Shown: piece by piece, positions 8,622 to 16,981 of the stretch
How the letters are laid out: each line of letters opens with the position of its first letter
How positions within the stretch are numbered: the stretch's first letter is position 1
Source: Streptomyces marianii
GTDB lineage: Bacteria; Actinomycetota; Actinomycetes; Streptomycetales; Streptomycetaceae
Assembly (NCBI RefSeq): GCF_005795905.1
Contig: NZ_VAWE01000001.1
Coordinates: 7,443,501-7,507,500 of the forward strand
Length of the DNA: 64,000 bases
Reading direction: 5' to 3'
Notes under the pieces: generated by a model
What the model was told of the DNA's origin: nothing
Seen by the model: only the letters and a program-made list of their open reading frames with translations
Databases searched by the model: none
Made by a program: the position numbers and the translations under genes

Positions 8622-8830
8622 TCCGTCGCCGACAGCTACGACTGTCAGGGCTGAGGCCCTCAACGGCTCCTTCAAGGCCGAGCTGATCGAGCACCAGGGC
8701 CCATGGCGGGACGCTGACCAGGTCGAACGCGCCGTCGTCCAGTGGGTCGGCTGGTACAACACCGAGCGCCTGCACTCCGCCCTCGACTACGTCCCACCGA
8801 GGAATTCGAAGCCGGATTTTACTGGCGGTT
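8622..8830 (+). pseudogene. IS3-family transposase (OrfB) fragment
   Basis: The frame from 8653 reads EALNGSFKAELIEHQGPW and continues WVGWYNTERLHSALDYVPP, the conserved C-terminal end of IS3-type integrase-like transposases, including the catalytic-glutamate region and the YNTxRLHSAL motif. A single-base loss near 8803 shifts the last residues (EEFEAGFYW appears in another frame). The preceding SVADSYD segment is also out of frame. Only the last 70 or so residues remain. Confidence 0.85.
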
Positions 8831-8866
8831 CACGCAGGCCAGCGCCCCGCCCCGGTTTGTGGCTTG

Positions 8867-9679
8867 CTACGAGAGGCCGGTGCTCTGCCGTTCCGCCCGA
8901 CTGCTCCCGTCCGCGTCCCACACCAGCAGCTCGCGCCTCTTCGGCGGCAGGCCGTCGCCCGACGAGCGTCCGGTCACACGGCGCCCGATCCACGGAATCA
9001 GGTGGTTCCGGGCGAACCGGAGATCGGCGGACCGGCGGGCCGCCCAGCCAAGAGGTACGGGCGGAGGGAGGGGGGACCGCCAGTCGTCCTCGGCAGCCAG
9101 GCCCAGCGTCTGCCAGACGGCTTCGGCGACCCTCCGATGGCCCTCGGCCGTCAGATGCAGCCGGTCCACGTCCCACATGCGCTGGTCGCCGAGGACCTCG
9201 GCTCCGTACAGGTCGACCACCAGCGCGCCGTGTCGGGCCGCCAGACCGTCGATGTGCTCGAAGAGCTCCTCCATGCGGGGCCGGAAGCGTTCCATCACCG
9301 GCCCCTGCCGGCCCGGGCTGCGCATCAGTACCAGCCGACGGCAGTTCGGAGCGAGGCGTTCCACGGCCTCTTCCAGCAGGTCGCGTACCCGGCCCAGGTC
9401 GCACTTGGGGCGCAGCGTGTCGTTGAGGCCGCCGACCAGCGTCACCACGTCCGCCCGCATGGTGGCGGCGAGGCCCACCTGCTCCTCGACGATCTGCCCG
9501 ATGAGCTTGCCCCGGACGGCCAGGTTCGCGTACCGGAAGCCGGGGGCGCGGGCTGCCAGCCGGGCGGCGAGGAGATCCGCCCAGCCCCGGTACGTGCCGT
9601 CGGGGAGCAGGTCGGACATGCCCTCGGTGAACGAGTCACCGACCGCGACAAGACTGGTGTATGAGGCATTCATCTCCAT
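8867..9679 (-). CDS. SGNH/GDSL-type esterase
   Basis: 270 residues, predicted cytoplasmic. The GDSL-type block VAVGDSFTEGMSD near the N-terminus supplies the nucleophile serine. Later blocks are VGGLNDTL (block III, Asn) and DVDRLHLTAEGH (Asp and His of block V). This is the SGNH hydrolase fold, which cleaves ester bonds of acyl or acetyl substrates. The start MEMNASYTSLVAVGD was chosen to fit relatives I recall; the upstream 33 codons have no conserved sequence. A perfect 7-bp-arm palindrome lies 12-27 bp upstream of the start, suggesting repressor control. Confidence 0.85.
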   Translation of the reverse strand: MEMNASYTSLVAVGDSFTEGMSDLLPDGTYRGWADLLAARLAARAPGFRYANLAVRGKLIGQIVEEQVGLAATMRADVVTLVGGLNDTLRPKCDLGRVRDLLEEAVERLAPNCRRLVLMRSPGRQGPVMERFRPRMEELFEHIDGLAARHGALVVDLYGAEVLGDQRMWDVDRLHLTAEGHRRVAEAVWQTLGLAAEDDWRSPLPPPVPLGWAARRSADLRFARNHLIPWIGRRVTGRSSGDGLPPKRRELLVWDADGSSRAERQSTGLS

Positions 9680-9690
9680 GTTCGTGCGAT

Positions 9691-9706
9691 CATACCGCTC
9701 GGTATG
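9691..9706. promoter_or_regulatory. Candidate TetR-type operator
   Basis: CATACCG-CT-CGGTATG, a perfect inverted repeat just upstream of the SGNH hydrolase start (9679, minus strand). Palindromes of this size containing TACCG/CGGTA are typical of TetR-family operators. No TetR gene is adjacent, so the regulator would be encoded elsewhere. Confidence 0.5.
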
Positions 9707-9749
9707 CCGCGTGCTTGCCGCGGCCCCGAGCCACCGTCGCCGACGCCCG

Positions 9750-10772
9750 TCAGCGGGGCTGCCCCGGAGGCCCGACAAGGATCCGGAGCACGTCCTCCAT
9801 CGTGACCAGGCCGGCGAGCTTCCCGTTCTCGTCCAGGACCGCGGCGAGGTGGGTTCGGCTGCGCCGCATGGCGGTCAGCACGTCGTCGAGCGGGGTCTCG
9901 GCCCGCACCCGGGCGATGGGCCGCAGCGCCGACACGGGGAACGGCCTGTTGCGGGGCGCCTGGTCCAGGGCGTCCTTCACATGCAGATAGCCGAGGATCC
10001 GTCGAGTGCTGTCGACGACGGGGAAGCGCGAGAATCCGGACTCCGCAGCGAGCCGCTCCAGCTCCTCGGGCGTCGTGCCGACCTGTGCGTAGATCACGCG
10101 CTCAACGGGCGTCACCACGTCCACGACCGGGCGTCGTCCCAGCTCCAGGGCATCCTGCAGCCGCTCGGCGGCCCGGTCGTCAAGCAGCCCGGCGGCTCCG
10201 GAATCGCTGACCATCCGTGCGAGCTCGTCGTCCGAGAAGGTCGCGGAGACCTCGTCCCTGGTCTCCACCCGCAGCAGCTTCAGCAGCGCGTTGGCGAAGG
10301 CGTTGATCGCGAAGATGACCGGCCGCAGCGCCCGGGTGAGCGCCACCAGGGGAGGGCCGAGGAGCAGCGCGGCTCGTGCGGGCTCCGCGAGGGCGATGTT
10401 CTTTGGGACCATCTCGCCGAGCAGCATGTGCAGATAGGTGGCGACGCCGAGGGCGATCACGAACGAGATCGGGTGGATCAGCCCGTGAGGCACCCCGACG
10501 GCGTCGAAGACCGGCTCCAGCAGATGGGCGATGGCCGGCTCCGCGACCACACCCAGCACCAGGGTGCACAGCGTGATGCCGAGCTGGGCCGCGGCGAGCA
10601 GGGCCGAGACGTGCTCCAGCCCCCACATGACGCTCCGGGCGGGCCGGTTTCCGGCATCGGCCTCGGGCTCGATCTGGCTGCGGCGCACGGAGATCATGGC
10701 GAACTCGGCGCCGACGAAGAAGGCATTGACCACCAGGGTCAGCAGACCGATGAAGAGCTGAACCGCGGTCAT
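9750..10772 (-). CDS. CNNM/CBS-domain membrane protein (hemolysin family)
   Basis: 340 residues. The N-terminal 190 residues form a CNNM-type transmembrane domain (DUF21) with LFIGLLTLVVNAFFVGAEFA at the start. Two CBS domains follow (about residues 205-330), including VTPVERVIYAQV and LAGLVTMEDVLRILVG. The usual C-terminal CorC/HlyC domain is absent, so it is a short form. Family members are implicated in Mg2+/Co2+ export or homeostasis. The start ATG overlaps the stop of the upstream paralogue by 4 bp (ATGA), indicating translational coupling. Confidence 0.92.
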   Translation of the reverse strand: MTAVQLFIGLLTLVVNAFFVGAEFAMISVRRSQIEPEADAGNRPARSVMWGLEHVSALLAAAQLGITLCTLVLGVVAEPAIAHLLEPVFDAVGVPHGLIHPISFVIALGVATYLHMLLGEMVPKNIALAEPARAALLLGPPLVALTRALRPVIFAINAFANALLKLLRVETRDEVSATFSDDELARMVSDSGAAGLLDDRAAERLQDALELGRRPVVDVVTPVERVIYAQVGTTPEELERLAAESGFSRFPVVDSTRRILGYLHVKDALDQAPRNRPFPVSALRPIARVRAETPLDDVLTAMRRSRTHLAAVLDENGKLAGLVTMEDVLRILVGPPGQPR

Positions 10773-12505
10773 CGTGCATCCCTCCCTCTGCCGGAGGCCC
10801 GGGAGCCCAAGGTGCTCCCGGAGCCCCCGGTGCTTCCGGCCCGGCGCGTGCCTCCCCCGTCCGTCCCTCCCGCGCCGCCGGGGCGCCCCGTCCGGTCGGC
10901 GGGGCCGGAGGCGTCCGGGTGTCCTCCGGAGGCCTCAGGTGCCTCCGCCCCCGCCTCCGCGCCGGGGGACTCGTCGTACCCGTGCGCCGCGCTCTCGCGC
11001 GGCCTGCCCGGCGTGCCGCCCGTTGTCCTCGCCCGAGAACCGTCGGACCTGTCGGGCGCCGCATCAGGCTCGTCGAGCGTTTCGGGCCCGTCCCGCCCCT
11101 CAGGCCTGTCGGACGGGCCTGGCCCGGCTCCGGTGGGCGCCGCGGCCCGGCTCCTTCGCTGTCCGCGGAGCCGGGCCTGCTGCCCCGGGGGCTGGTCAGC
11201 GACCCGCGGTTCGTGGAGCAGCACCCGTGCCGCCCGCCGCCCCGACGCGTCGACCACGTCAAGACGCCATCCGGACAGCTCGATGGTGTCGCCGACGGCG
11301 GGGATCCGGCCCAGCCGCGTCGCGATCAGGCCCGCCAGGGTCTCGTACGGCCCTTCGGGCACCCGCAGGCCGATGACCTCGAGCTGGTCCATCCGGGCCG
11401 CGCCATCGGCCGACCACAGCGCGCGGCCGTCCGCGTCCTCGCCCGCCCGGGCGAGATCCGGCGTCTCGTGCGGATCGTGTTCGTCCCGGACCTCCCCGAC
11501 GACCTCCTCGACGATGTCCTCCAGGGTCACCACACCGGCCGTGCCGCCGTACTCGTCGATGACGACGGCCATGGTCCGCTTGCCGGACAGCAGGTCGAGC
11601 AGCCGGTCGACGGTCAGGGTGGCAGGAACGAGCAGCGGTTCGCGCATCAGCTCGGAGACCGGATGGCGCGGGCGGCGCTCGGCCGGTACGGACAGGACGT
11701 CCTTGATGGGCACGACCCCCACGACGGTGTCCAGACTGCCCCGGTACACGGGGAAGCGGGACAGCCCCGTGGCGCGCGTGGCGTTCGCGACGTCCTCGGC
11801 GGTGGCCTGCGCGTCGAGGGCGGTGACCTGGACTCGCGGGGTCATGACGTTCTCCGCCGTCAGTTCGGCGAGCATCAGGGTCCGGACGAACATCTCCGCG
11901 GTGTCCGCCTCCAGCGCCCCCTCCTTTGCGGAGTGGCGGGCGAGCGCGACGAGCTCCTGCGGGCTGCGCGCGGACGCGAGTTCCTCGGTGGGCTCCAGGC
12001 CGAGCCCGCGCACGACGCGGTTGGCCGTGGTGTTCAGATGGCCGATCAGCGGACGGAAGATCGCGGAGAAGAGCCGCTGCGGTGTGGCGACCACCCTGGC
12101 CACCGCGAGCGGTCGCGAGATCGCCCAGTTCTTGGGGACCAGCTCGCCCACGACCATCAGGAACACGGTGGACAGTCCGGTGCCGATGACGAGGGCGAGG
12201 GACGACGCCACGGACGGTGAGGCGCCCAGGGCCGTGAGCGGGCCGCTGATCAGCTTGGCGATGGACGGCTCCGCGAGCATGCCGACGACGAGATTGGTGA
12301 CCGTGATGCCCAGCTGGGCGCCGGAGAGGTGGAAGGTGAGTTCCCGTACCGCCTTCAGGGCGCTGCCGGCGCCACGCTCTCCCCGTTCGGCCGCCTTCTC
12401 GAGCTCGGCCCGCTCGACGGTGGTGAGGGAGAACTCGGCCGCGACGAATCCCCCGCAAGCGAGCGCGAGCAGCACTGCCACGAGAAGCAGGAGCACTTCG
12501 GTCAT
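10769..12505 (-). CDS. CNNM/CBS/CorC-domain membrane protein with disordered tail
   Basis: 578 residues. It has a CNNM transmembrane domain (MTEVLLLLVAVLLALACGGF onward), tandem CBS domains (about 190-330, with AVVIDEYGGTAGVVTLEDIV), then a CorC_HlyC domain to about residue 430. A final stretch of about 140 residues is low-complexity, rich in Gly, Pro, Ser, Asp and Arg. The ATG at 12505 follows a strong GGAGGTG site; an upstream in-frame start at 12607 is less likely. It is the first gene of a two-gene operon with its short paralogue, which suggests a heteromeric transporter or co-regulated pair. Confidence 0.92.
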   Translation of the reverse strand: MTEVLLLLVAVLLALACGGFVAAEFSLTTVERAELEKAAERGERGAGSALKAVRELTFHLSGAQLGITVTNLVVGMLAEPSIAKLISGPLTALGASPSVASSLALVIGTGLSTVFLMVVGELVPKNWAISRPLAVARVVATPQRLFSAIFRPLIGHLNTTANRVVRGLGLEPTEELASARSPQELVALARHSAKEGALEADTAEMFVRTLMLAELTAENVMTPRVQVTALDAQATAEDVANATRATGLSRFPVYRGSLDTVVGVVPIKDVLSVPAERRPRHPVSELMREPLLVPATLTVDRLLDLLSGKRTMAVVIDEYGGTAGVVTLEDIVEEVVGEVRDEHDPHETPDLARAGEDADGRALWSADGAARMDQLEVIGLRVPEGPYETLAGLIATRLGRIPAVGDTIELSGWRLDVVDASGRRAARVLLHEPRVADQPPGQQARLRGQRRSRAAAPTGAGPGPSDRPEGRDGPETLDEPDAAPDRSDGSRARTTGGTPGRPRESAAHGYDESPGAEAGAEAPEASGGHPDASGPADRTGRPGGAGGTDGGGTRRAGSTGGSGSTLGSRASGRGRDAR

Positions 12506-12774
12506 CGGTTCACCTCCGTCCCATGGTCGGCCAGGGCGGGAAGGACCGCGCGATGTCTGCCACCCGAGGCTCGTGCATGGGCTTGCGCTCACACCTTTCG
12601 TCCACACGGAGAGGAAGCGGGCCTCTCCTGGTCATGGGCCGGTACGGCGGTCCGGCGACCGGCGGGGCCCGGGTGCCCCTGCCGGGTGGCAGGGGCCCTG
12701 CCCCATACGTCCGGCGGCCGGCCGGCGCAGGGAACGGGCAGCTCCGGCCGTGTCCGTGCCCGGCCGCTTCCTAG
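12506..12774. other. Upstream region of the CNNM operon
   Basis: About 270 bp carrying the promoter of the CNNM pair (minus strand). No gene is supported; the last four bases (12771-12774, CTAG) flank the MITE-like element. Confidence 0.5.
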
Positions 12775-12934
12775 TGCCGCATCGGGCGACGTTCGCCCCG
12801 TCGCGGCGCCCGGCACGGCGACTCGCGGCGTTGCCGGATCAACCGAGCAGGCCCACCACGAGGTCGATCCGGCGCCTTGCGATCTACCGCACCGGACGCC
12901 GCTCCTTGACGGGCAATCCTTGCCTGACGCGGCA
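12775..12934 (-). mobile_element. MITE-like element, copy A
   Basis: 160-bp non-coding element with imperfect terminal repeats: TGCCGCATCGGGCGACG at the left and, read inward from the right, TGCCGCGTCAGGCAAGG. It is flanked by CTAG on the left and CTGG on the right. It is nearly identical, in opposite orientation, to 22877-23164, apart from an extra tandem-repeat block there. It lacks a transposase, has short terminal repeats and sits at a CTAG site. The 3' end of the adjacent GNAT gene runs into it. Confidence 0.75.
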
Positions 12935-13357
12935 CTGGCGGAGCGGTTTCACCCAGCGACTCCACTGCGGCTCGGGCGCGTATCCGGCCGCCCGCCACGC
13001 GGGGTGCGCGGACTCGTTCCGGTTGAGCACCATCGCGTCCGAGCGCCGCCCGCCCAAGCGCAGGAAGCGCTCCTCCGCGGCCCCGAGCAGCGCGCCGGCG
13101 ACCCCCTGCCGCCGGTGATCGGGATGGACCGCCAGCCGGTAGAGATGACAGCGCCAGCCGTCGAAACCCGCGATGACCGTTCCTGCCAGTGCTCCGCCAC
13201 GCTCTGCGAGGATGAGTGCCTCGGGATCCCCGGCCACCAGCCGCTCGATCCCGTCCCGGTCGTCGCTGATGCTCGTGCCCTCGGCGGCCACCTTCCAGAA
13301 GGCGAGTACGGCGTCGAGATCGGCCGGGGTGGCGGCCCTTGTCCGAAGATCGCTCAT
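12884..13357 (-). CDS. GNAT-family N-acetyltransferase
   Basis: 157 residues. The GNAT fold is shown by the acetyl-CoA-binding motif A (LYRLAVHPDHRRQGVAGALL, about residues 75-94). It is preceded by AGTVIAGFDGW and followed by NESAHPAWRAAGYAPE. Substrate unknown. The start MSDLRTRAATPADLDAV fits the family; ATG 13366 is an alternative. The last 17 residues (CRVRQGLPVKERRPVR at the end) are encoded by the MITE-like element, and WVKPL just before them is where I expect relatives to end. The insertion probably removed the original stop and supplied a new one. Confidence 0.85.
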   Translation of the reverse strand: MSDLRTRAATPADLDAVLAFWKVAAEGTSISDDRDGIERLVAGDPEALILAERGGALAGTVIAGFDGWRCHLYRLAVHPDHRRQGVAGALLGAAEERFLRLGGRRSDAMVLNRNESAHPAWRAAGYAPEPQWSRWVKPLRQCRVRQGLPVKERRPVR

Positions 13358-13989
13358 GGCGGCCATCCCATCATCGTCCCGGTCACGCAGTCGAAGGGAT
13401 TCCCGGGTGCTTCCCCGTGCCGCCGGTCGCGTGCACCGGGCCGTCCGGCGGAGCGTCGCTCCGCCGCCACGCCGGCCCGCACCACCGGCACCACCGGTGC
13501 ACTCGCAGCCGCACCGTGCCGCCGTCCCCGCGCCTGCCCTTGCCCACGTCGGCGCCTCCCCGCACCTGTTTCGGTGGCGCGCTCCCGCGCGCCCGCTCCG
13601 ACACGCGCTTTCCCCCAACCGTCCCGGCCATGCGCCGCAACCGGGTGGTTCAGGTGTCGCGCGGGCTCCTCGACCCCTCGGCGGAACGCCTCCGTCGAGG
13701 GGCCGAGGACCGTCGTCGACGAGGAGCCGCAGCGTTCGCGCCGCGCCCGCCGCCGGACCGCAGGCCTGTCCGGCGGCGGGAACTCCGGCCCTGGGTGTCG
13801 TGTTCCTTCTCCGCGCCCTCCGCGCCCTCCGCGCCCTCCGAGCCCTCCGCGCCCTGCGTGCCCTCGGCCGGCGTCGCCGCGCTGCCCCAGGATCGGACCG
13901 GCTTCGTCAACTCTCCTTGTCCGGGGATTCGTTCACGTGAGGGCGGTCACGAGGGACCTCCCTCCGGGCCTCCCTTCCTCTTGCCGGTA
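13358..13989. other. 630-bp intergenic region with short tandem repeat
   Basis: Between the divergent GNAT and antitoxin genes. Positions 13813-13870 carry a degenerate 9-bp tandem repeat based on CCCTCCGCG. Minus-strand frames through it give low-complexity Gly-Ala-Glu repeats (starting MTKPVRSWGSA) that I do not regard as a real protein. Otherwise no gene is supported. Confidence 0.5.
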
Positions 13990-14007
13990 CTAGCGCGGCG
14001 GCGCTAG
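13990..14007. promoter_or_regulatory. Candidate antitoxin operator
   Basis: CTAGCGC-GGCG-GCGCTAG, a perfect 7-bp-arm inverted repeat ending 9 bp upstream of the ribbon-helix-helix antitoxin start. RHH antitoxins normally repress their own promoter by binding such palindromes. The location could block both transcription and the ribosome site. Confidence 0.55.
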
Positions 14008-14016
14008 CTTGGATGG

Positions 14017-14349
14017 GTGGCCAAGACACAGCTGAACGTACGGGTGGACGAGAGCACCGCCGCAGCTGCGCGCCGCAGGGCGCATCAGCGCGGGCTCAGT
14101 GTGAACCGGTACATCGAGGAGCTCGTCAAACAGGACGCGGGCGAGGCGGGGCGCGCTTTCGTCGAGGCCGCGGCCGACTTCATGAAGCAGTACGAGTCGG
14201 TGTTCGTCGAGGAGTTCGGGGCCCCGGTTCCGCCTCCCGCGGTGAGCCCGTCGGGCGACGGTGACGCAGAGTCGGGCGCCGGTGTGAGGCCGGACGGTAC
14301 CGGGCGCCGGTCCCGTCGCACCAAGTCGGCCGTACAGGGCAAGCGTTGA
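14017..14349 (+). CDS. Ribbon-helix-helix antitoxin-like protein
   Basis: 110 residues from a GTG start. The N-terminal 50 residues (QLNVRVDESTAAAARRRAHQ, then GLSVNRYIEELV) fit an Arc/MetJ ribbon-helix-helix DNA-binding fold: one beta strand, then two helices. The rest contains an acidic helix (EAAADFMKQYESVF) and a basic tail likely to contact the toxin or DNA. Its stop overlaps the downstream toxin start by 3 nt (TTGA), the usual antitoxin-first arrangement. A palindrome lies just upstream. Confidence 0.82.
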   Translation: MAKTQLNVRVDESTAAAARRRAHQRGLSVNRYIEELVKQDAGEAGRAFVEAAADFMKQYESVFVEEFGAPVPPPAVSPSGDGDAESGAGVRPDGTGRRSRRTKSAVQGKR

Positions 14350-14717
14350 GCCTGTCGATCGATCTCGCCTGGCTGCTCATGGTCGCCGAGCAGAAGACGC
14401 CCGGCGATCCGCAGGTCACCGACTGGGGTGCGCTGATCGCCGCGGTCAGCCGCCACGAGGCCGAGATCTTCGGAATGGCCGTCTACGACGACCCGTACAC
14501 GCGCGCGGCCGCCTTGATGCAGGTGCTGCTGCACGTCCCCGCCCTGGAGCACTCCAACGCGATGTTCGCGACGGCCGTCGCCTACGGCTATCTCGTCGCG
14601 AGCGGGCTGCGGGTGGTCACGTCCCCGGAGCATGTGCGCGACCTCGCCCGGCTGGTGAAGGAGGGCAAGACCGGCGTTCACGGGATCGCGCGCGAGTTGC
14701 GCGGCTGGATCGAGTGA
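14346..14717 (+). CDS. Fic/Doc-like toxin component
   Basis: 123 residues from a TTG start overlapping the antitoxin stop. It resembles proteins annotated in Streptomyces as the toxin of a Fic-family toxin-antitoxin system. Fic/Doc proteins normally modify targets with AMP or phosphate using the loop HPFxxGN(G/K)xxR. Here the equivalent region reads LEHSNAMFATAVAYGYLVAS, which keeps a histidine and asparagine but lacks the Pro-Phe, the Gly and the arginine. The activity is therefore doubtful or changed. The gene order and overlap still support a toxin-antitoxin pair. Confidence 0.75.
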   Translation: MSLSIDLAWLLMVAEQKTPGDPQVTDWGALIAAVSRHEAEIFGMAVYDDPYTRAAALMQVLLHVPALEHSNAMFATAVAYGYLVASGLRVVTSPEHVRDLARLVKEGKTGVHGIARELRGWIE

Positions 14718-14842
14718 CCCCCGGGAGCCGGCCAGCGCCTTCCGGCTCGTGGCCGCGGCCGGGCTGACCGAGCCTACGGGCGTACGTCCGGGCGCCGTCA
14801 CGGGGCGGGAGTTCACGCCGTCGGCGGAAGCGGGCGGTGCGG

Positions 14843-15523
14843 TCAGCGAGCGTCCTCGTGCGGCCGGCGCGCAACCCCCAGTACACAGAAGGACGTCGGC
14901 AGCCGCGGTCCCTTCTCGGGCACGCGCAGCCTGCGGTACGTCCCCAACTCGAAGCCGGCGGCCTCGATCGCGCCGAGCGGATCCCGGGAGGTGTGGCAGC
15001 CCCCGAAGATCCGTGGCCACACCGTGCGGTCCAGTCCCCGCTGCAGCGCGGCCATCGGGCGGGTCGGAGCGGCCCCGTGTTCGAAGAACCGCAGTTCACC
15101 GCCGGGGCGCAGGACGCGCCTGACCTCCGCGAGCGCGCGCGGCAGGTCCCGCACGCTGCACAGCACCAGAGATGCGACCGCCGCGTCGAAGGCCTCGCTC
15201 TTCACCGGCAGTGCTTCCGCCGCGCCCGGCACCACGTCGACCGGCACCTCCGCGTGCATGGCGGCCGTGACCGCCAACCGCCGAAGGGTACGTTCCGGTT
15301 CCAGGGCGACGACCTCGGAGACCGCGGTCGGGTAGTGCGTGAAGTTGAGCCCGTTCCCCGCACCGATCTCGATCACACGGCCCGAGAGGCCGGTCAGCAG
15401 TTCCCCGCGGTGCGCGGCGATGCCGCCCTTGAGGTCGGCCGCCACGCTGAACCGCGCGTAGAAGCGGGCGAACAGCGGATGGTGTACGGCGTCCCGGGGG
15501 ACCTTGGAGCTGCGCGACGCCAT
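14843..15523 (-). CDS. Class I SAM-dependent methyltransferase
   Basis: 226 residues with the Rossmann-fold methyltransferase motif I VIEIGAGNG (about residues 51-59). Motif II carries the acidic residue (VVALEPE), and later motifs are AVASLVLCSV and VRRVLRPGGELRFFEHG. It resembles Methyltransf_11-type, UbiE-like or phospholipid-type enzymes. The substrate cannot be told from sequence. It stands alone, convergent with the toxin gene. Confidence 0.9.
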   Translation of the reverse strand: MASRSSKVPRDAVHHPLFARFYARFSVAADLKGGIAAHRGELLTGLSGRVIEIGAGNGLNFTHYPTAVSEVVALEPERTLRRLAVTAAMHAEVPVDVVPGAAEALPVKSEAFDAAVASLVLCSVRDLPRALAEVRRVLRPGGELRFFEHGAAPTRPMAALQRGLDRTVWPRIFGGCHTSRDPLGAIEAAGFELGTYRRLRVPEKGPRLPTSFCVLGVARRPHEDAR

Positions 15524-15847
15524 GGCTGGCCTCCTCCGGAGTACGGCTCGGGCGCCCGCCGTGCGAACCGTCTCTCGACGGAGCGGCGGCGAACAGGGTG
15601 ATTCTCCCCCCGGGCGCGCTCACTCACTCAGCCCCGTTCGCCGGCGGTGCACCCCCACCCCGGCGAGACGCGCCGGCGCTCCACCGCAAGGAGCCGGGGT
15701 TTCCGGCCGGTCTGCCGGCCCTGAGCAGTGAATCGGGCGCCCGTGCCGCCCGGTACCGCGCCGAGCCGCCCCGGCCACCCGTGTACCTCCCGCGTACGGT
15801 CCGACCACCCGCTCACCCGTGCCGACGCCCCGGCCGTGAGTACGCCG
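15524..15847. other. No gene recognised
   Basis: 324 bp between the methyltransferase start and the VOC gene stop. It should hold the methyltransferase promoter; no conserved motif or hairpin stands out. Confidence 0.5.
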
Positions 15848-16192
15848 TCAGCCGCCGACGAAGCAGAACTCGTTGCCTTCCGGGTCCAGCATCACCTGGA
15901 AGCGGCCTTGGTCGTCGGTGACCACGGCTCCCACCGGAGTCGCGCCGAGCCGGGCCGCCTCGGCGGCCGCCGCGTCCACGTCGCCGGCGTCCACGTCCAG
16001 ATGCAGCCGGTTCTTGGCGGTCTTTGCCTCGGGAACCCGCTGGAAGGCGAGGCGAACGAAGCCGGGCGGGTCGACGTACGCCCAGTCGGGGCTCCGTTCG
16101 ACGGCCTCACCGCCGAGCAGTCCGGCCCAGAACCGTGCGAGGGCCGACGGCTCCGCGCAGTCGAAGACGATCTCCTCAACCCGTGCTCGCAC
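15848..16192 (-). CDS. VOC-family (glyoxalase-like) protein
   Basis: 114 residues forming a vicinal-oxygen-chelate fold: the pattern RVEEIVFDCAEPSALARFW, then KNRLHLDVDAGD and FQVMLDPEGNEFCFV. The glutamate in DPEGNEFC and the histidine in RLHLDV are the usual metal-ligand positions. Likely a small glyoxalase/bleomycin-resistance-type protein of unknown substrate. Its start is 7 bp from the bioD stop on the same strand, so it may be transcribed with the biotin genes. Confidence 0.85.
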   Translation of the reverse strand: MRARVEEIVFDCAEPSALARFWAGLLGGEAVERSPDWAYVDPPGFVRLAFQRVPEAKTAKNRLHLDVDAGDVDAAAAEAARLGATPVGAVVTDDQGRFQVMLDPEGNEFCFVGG

Positions 16193-16198
16193 GGCGCT

Positions 16199-16927
16199 TC
16201 ACCGTACGGCCGGCCCGAAGTCCGCCGCGAACGCCCCCGCGTCCCATGACCCGCCGAGCGCGGGCGTCAGCCAGCGCGGCGCCGCGGCCCGGAACGCCTC
16301 GGGCGCCAGCGAGCCGGAGCCCTCCGGGACCGCGCCGAGCAGCGCCGCCCCGGCCGCCTCTGGCAGATCGGCGAGGTTGCAGCGGGCGGCGAGGTCCGGC
16401 GCCGCGGGCCAACTGCCCACCACGACGCCCAGGGGCTCCAGGGAGCGGGCGCGCAGGGCCTCCGCGGTGAGCGCGGTCGCGTTGAGCGTCCCGAGCCCGG
16501 CCGGGGCCACGACCAGCACAGGCGCGCCCAGCAGGCGGGCGGCGTCCGCGAGCGTGCCGCCCTGCCCGTCGAACCGTACGAGCAGCCCGCCCGCCCCCTC
16601 GACCAGTACCAGATCGTGCTCCTCCGCCAGCTTCGCGGCAGCGTCGGCGACCTCGTGCGGCCCGACGGGTGCCATACCGGCGCGGCGGGCGGCCGTCGCC
16701 GGGGCGAGCGGCTCGGGGAACCGGGCGAGTTCGATCCCGGTGACCCCCGGGCCTGCGAGCCGTGCCGCCTCCTGGGCATCACCCGGCTCGCTCTGCGAGA
16801 GGCCGGTCTGAGCGGGTTTCAGTACCGCCACCTTCCGCCCCTGCACGGCGGCCGCCGCGGCGACGGCCGCGGTGACGACGGTCTTCCCGATCTCGGTACC
16901 CGTCCCGCTGACGACGATGACGCCCAT
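16199..16927 (-). CDS. bioD: Dethiobiotin synthetase
   Basis: 242 residues. BioD closes the ureido ring of dethiobiotin from 7,8-diaminopelargonate, CO2 and ATP. It has the P-loop SGTGTEIGKT at the N-terminus, KPAQTG (substrate lysine) and VEGAGGLLVRFDGQ. Length fits the family. It is the last biotin gene of the minus-strand cluster bioB-bioA-bioD, 54 bp after bioA. Confidence 0.97.
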   Translation of the reverse strand: MGVIVVSGTGTEIGKTVVTAAVAAAAAVQGRKVAVLKPAQTGLSQSEPGDAQEAARLAGPGVTGIELARFPEPLAPATAARRAGMAPVGPHEVADAAAKLAEEHDLVLVEGAGGLLVRFDGQGGTLADAARLLGAPVLVVAPAGLGTLNATALTAEALRARSLEPLGVVVGSWPAAPDLAARCNLADLPEAAGAALLGAVPEGSGSLAPEAFRAAAPRWLTPALGGSWDAGAFAADFGPAVR

Positions 16928-16981
16928 GGTGCTCCTTGCTGGTGAGGGACGGACGGGGGAGCGCCCCGGACCGTCGCCGGT

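Noticed and set aside
8742..13118. 1458-codon plus-strand open frame
   Set aside because: It is antisense to the SGNH hydrolase and both CNNM genes, is arginine/serine/proline-rich and has no domain match; a GC-rich shadow frame.
13650..13910. Minus-strand frame with Gly-Ala-Glu repeats
   Set aside because: The repeats follow a DNA-level 9-bp tandem repeat; there is no ribosome site and no homologue recalled.
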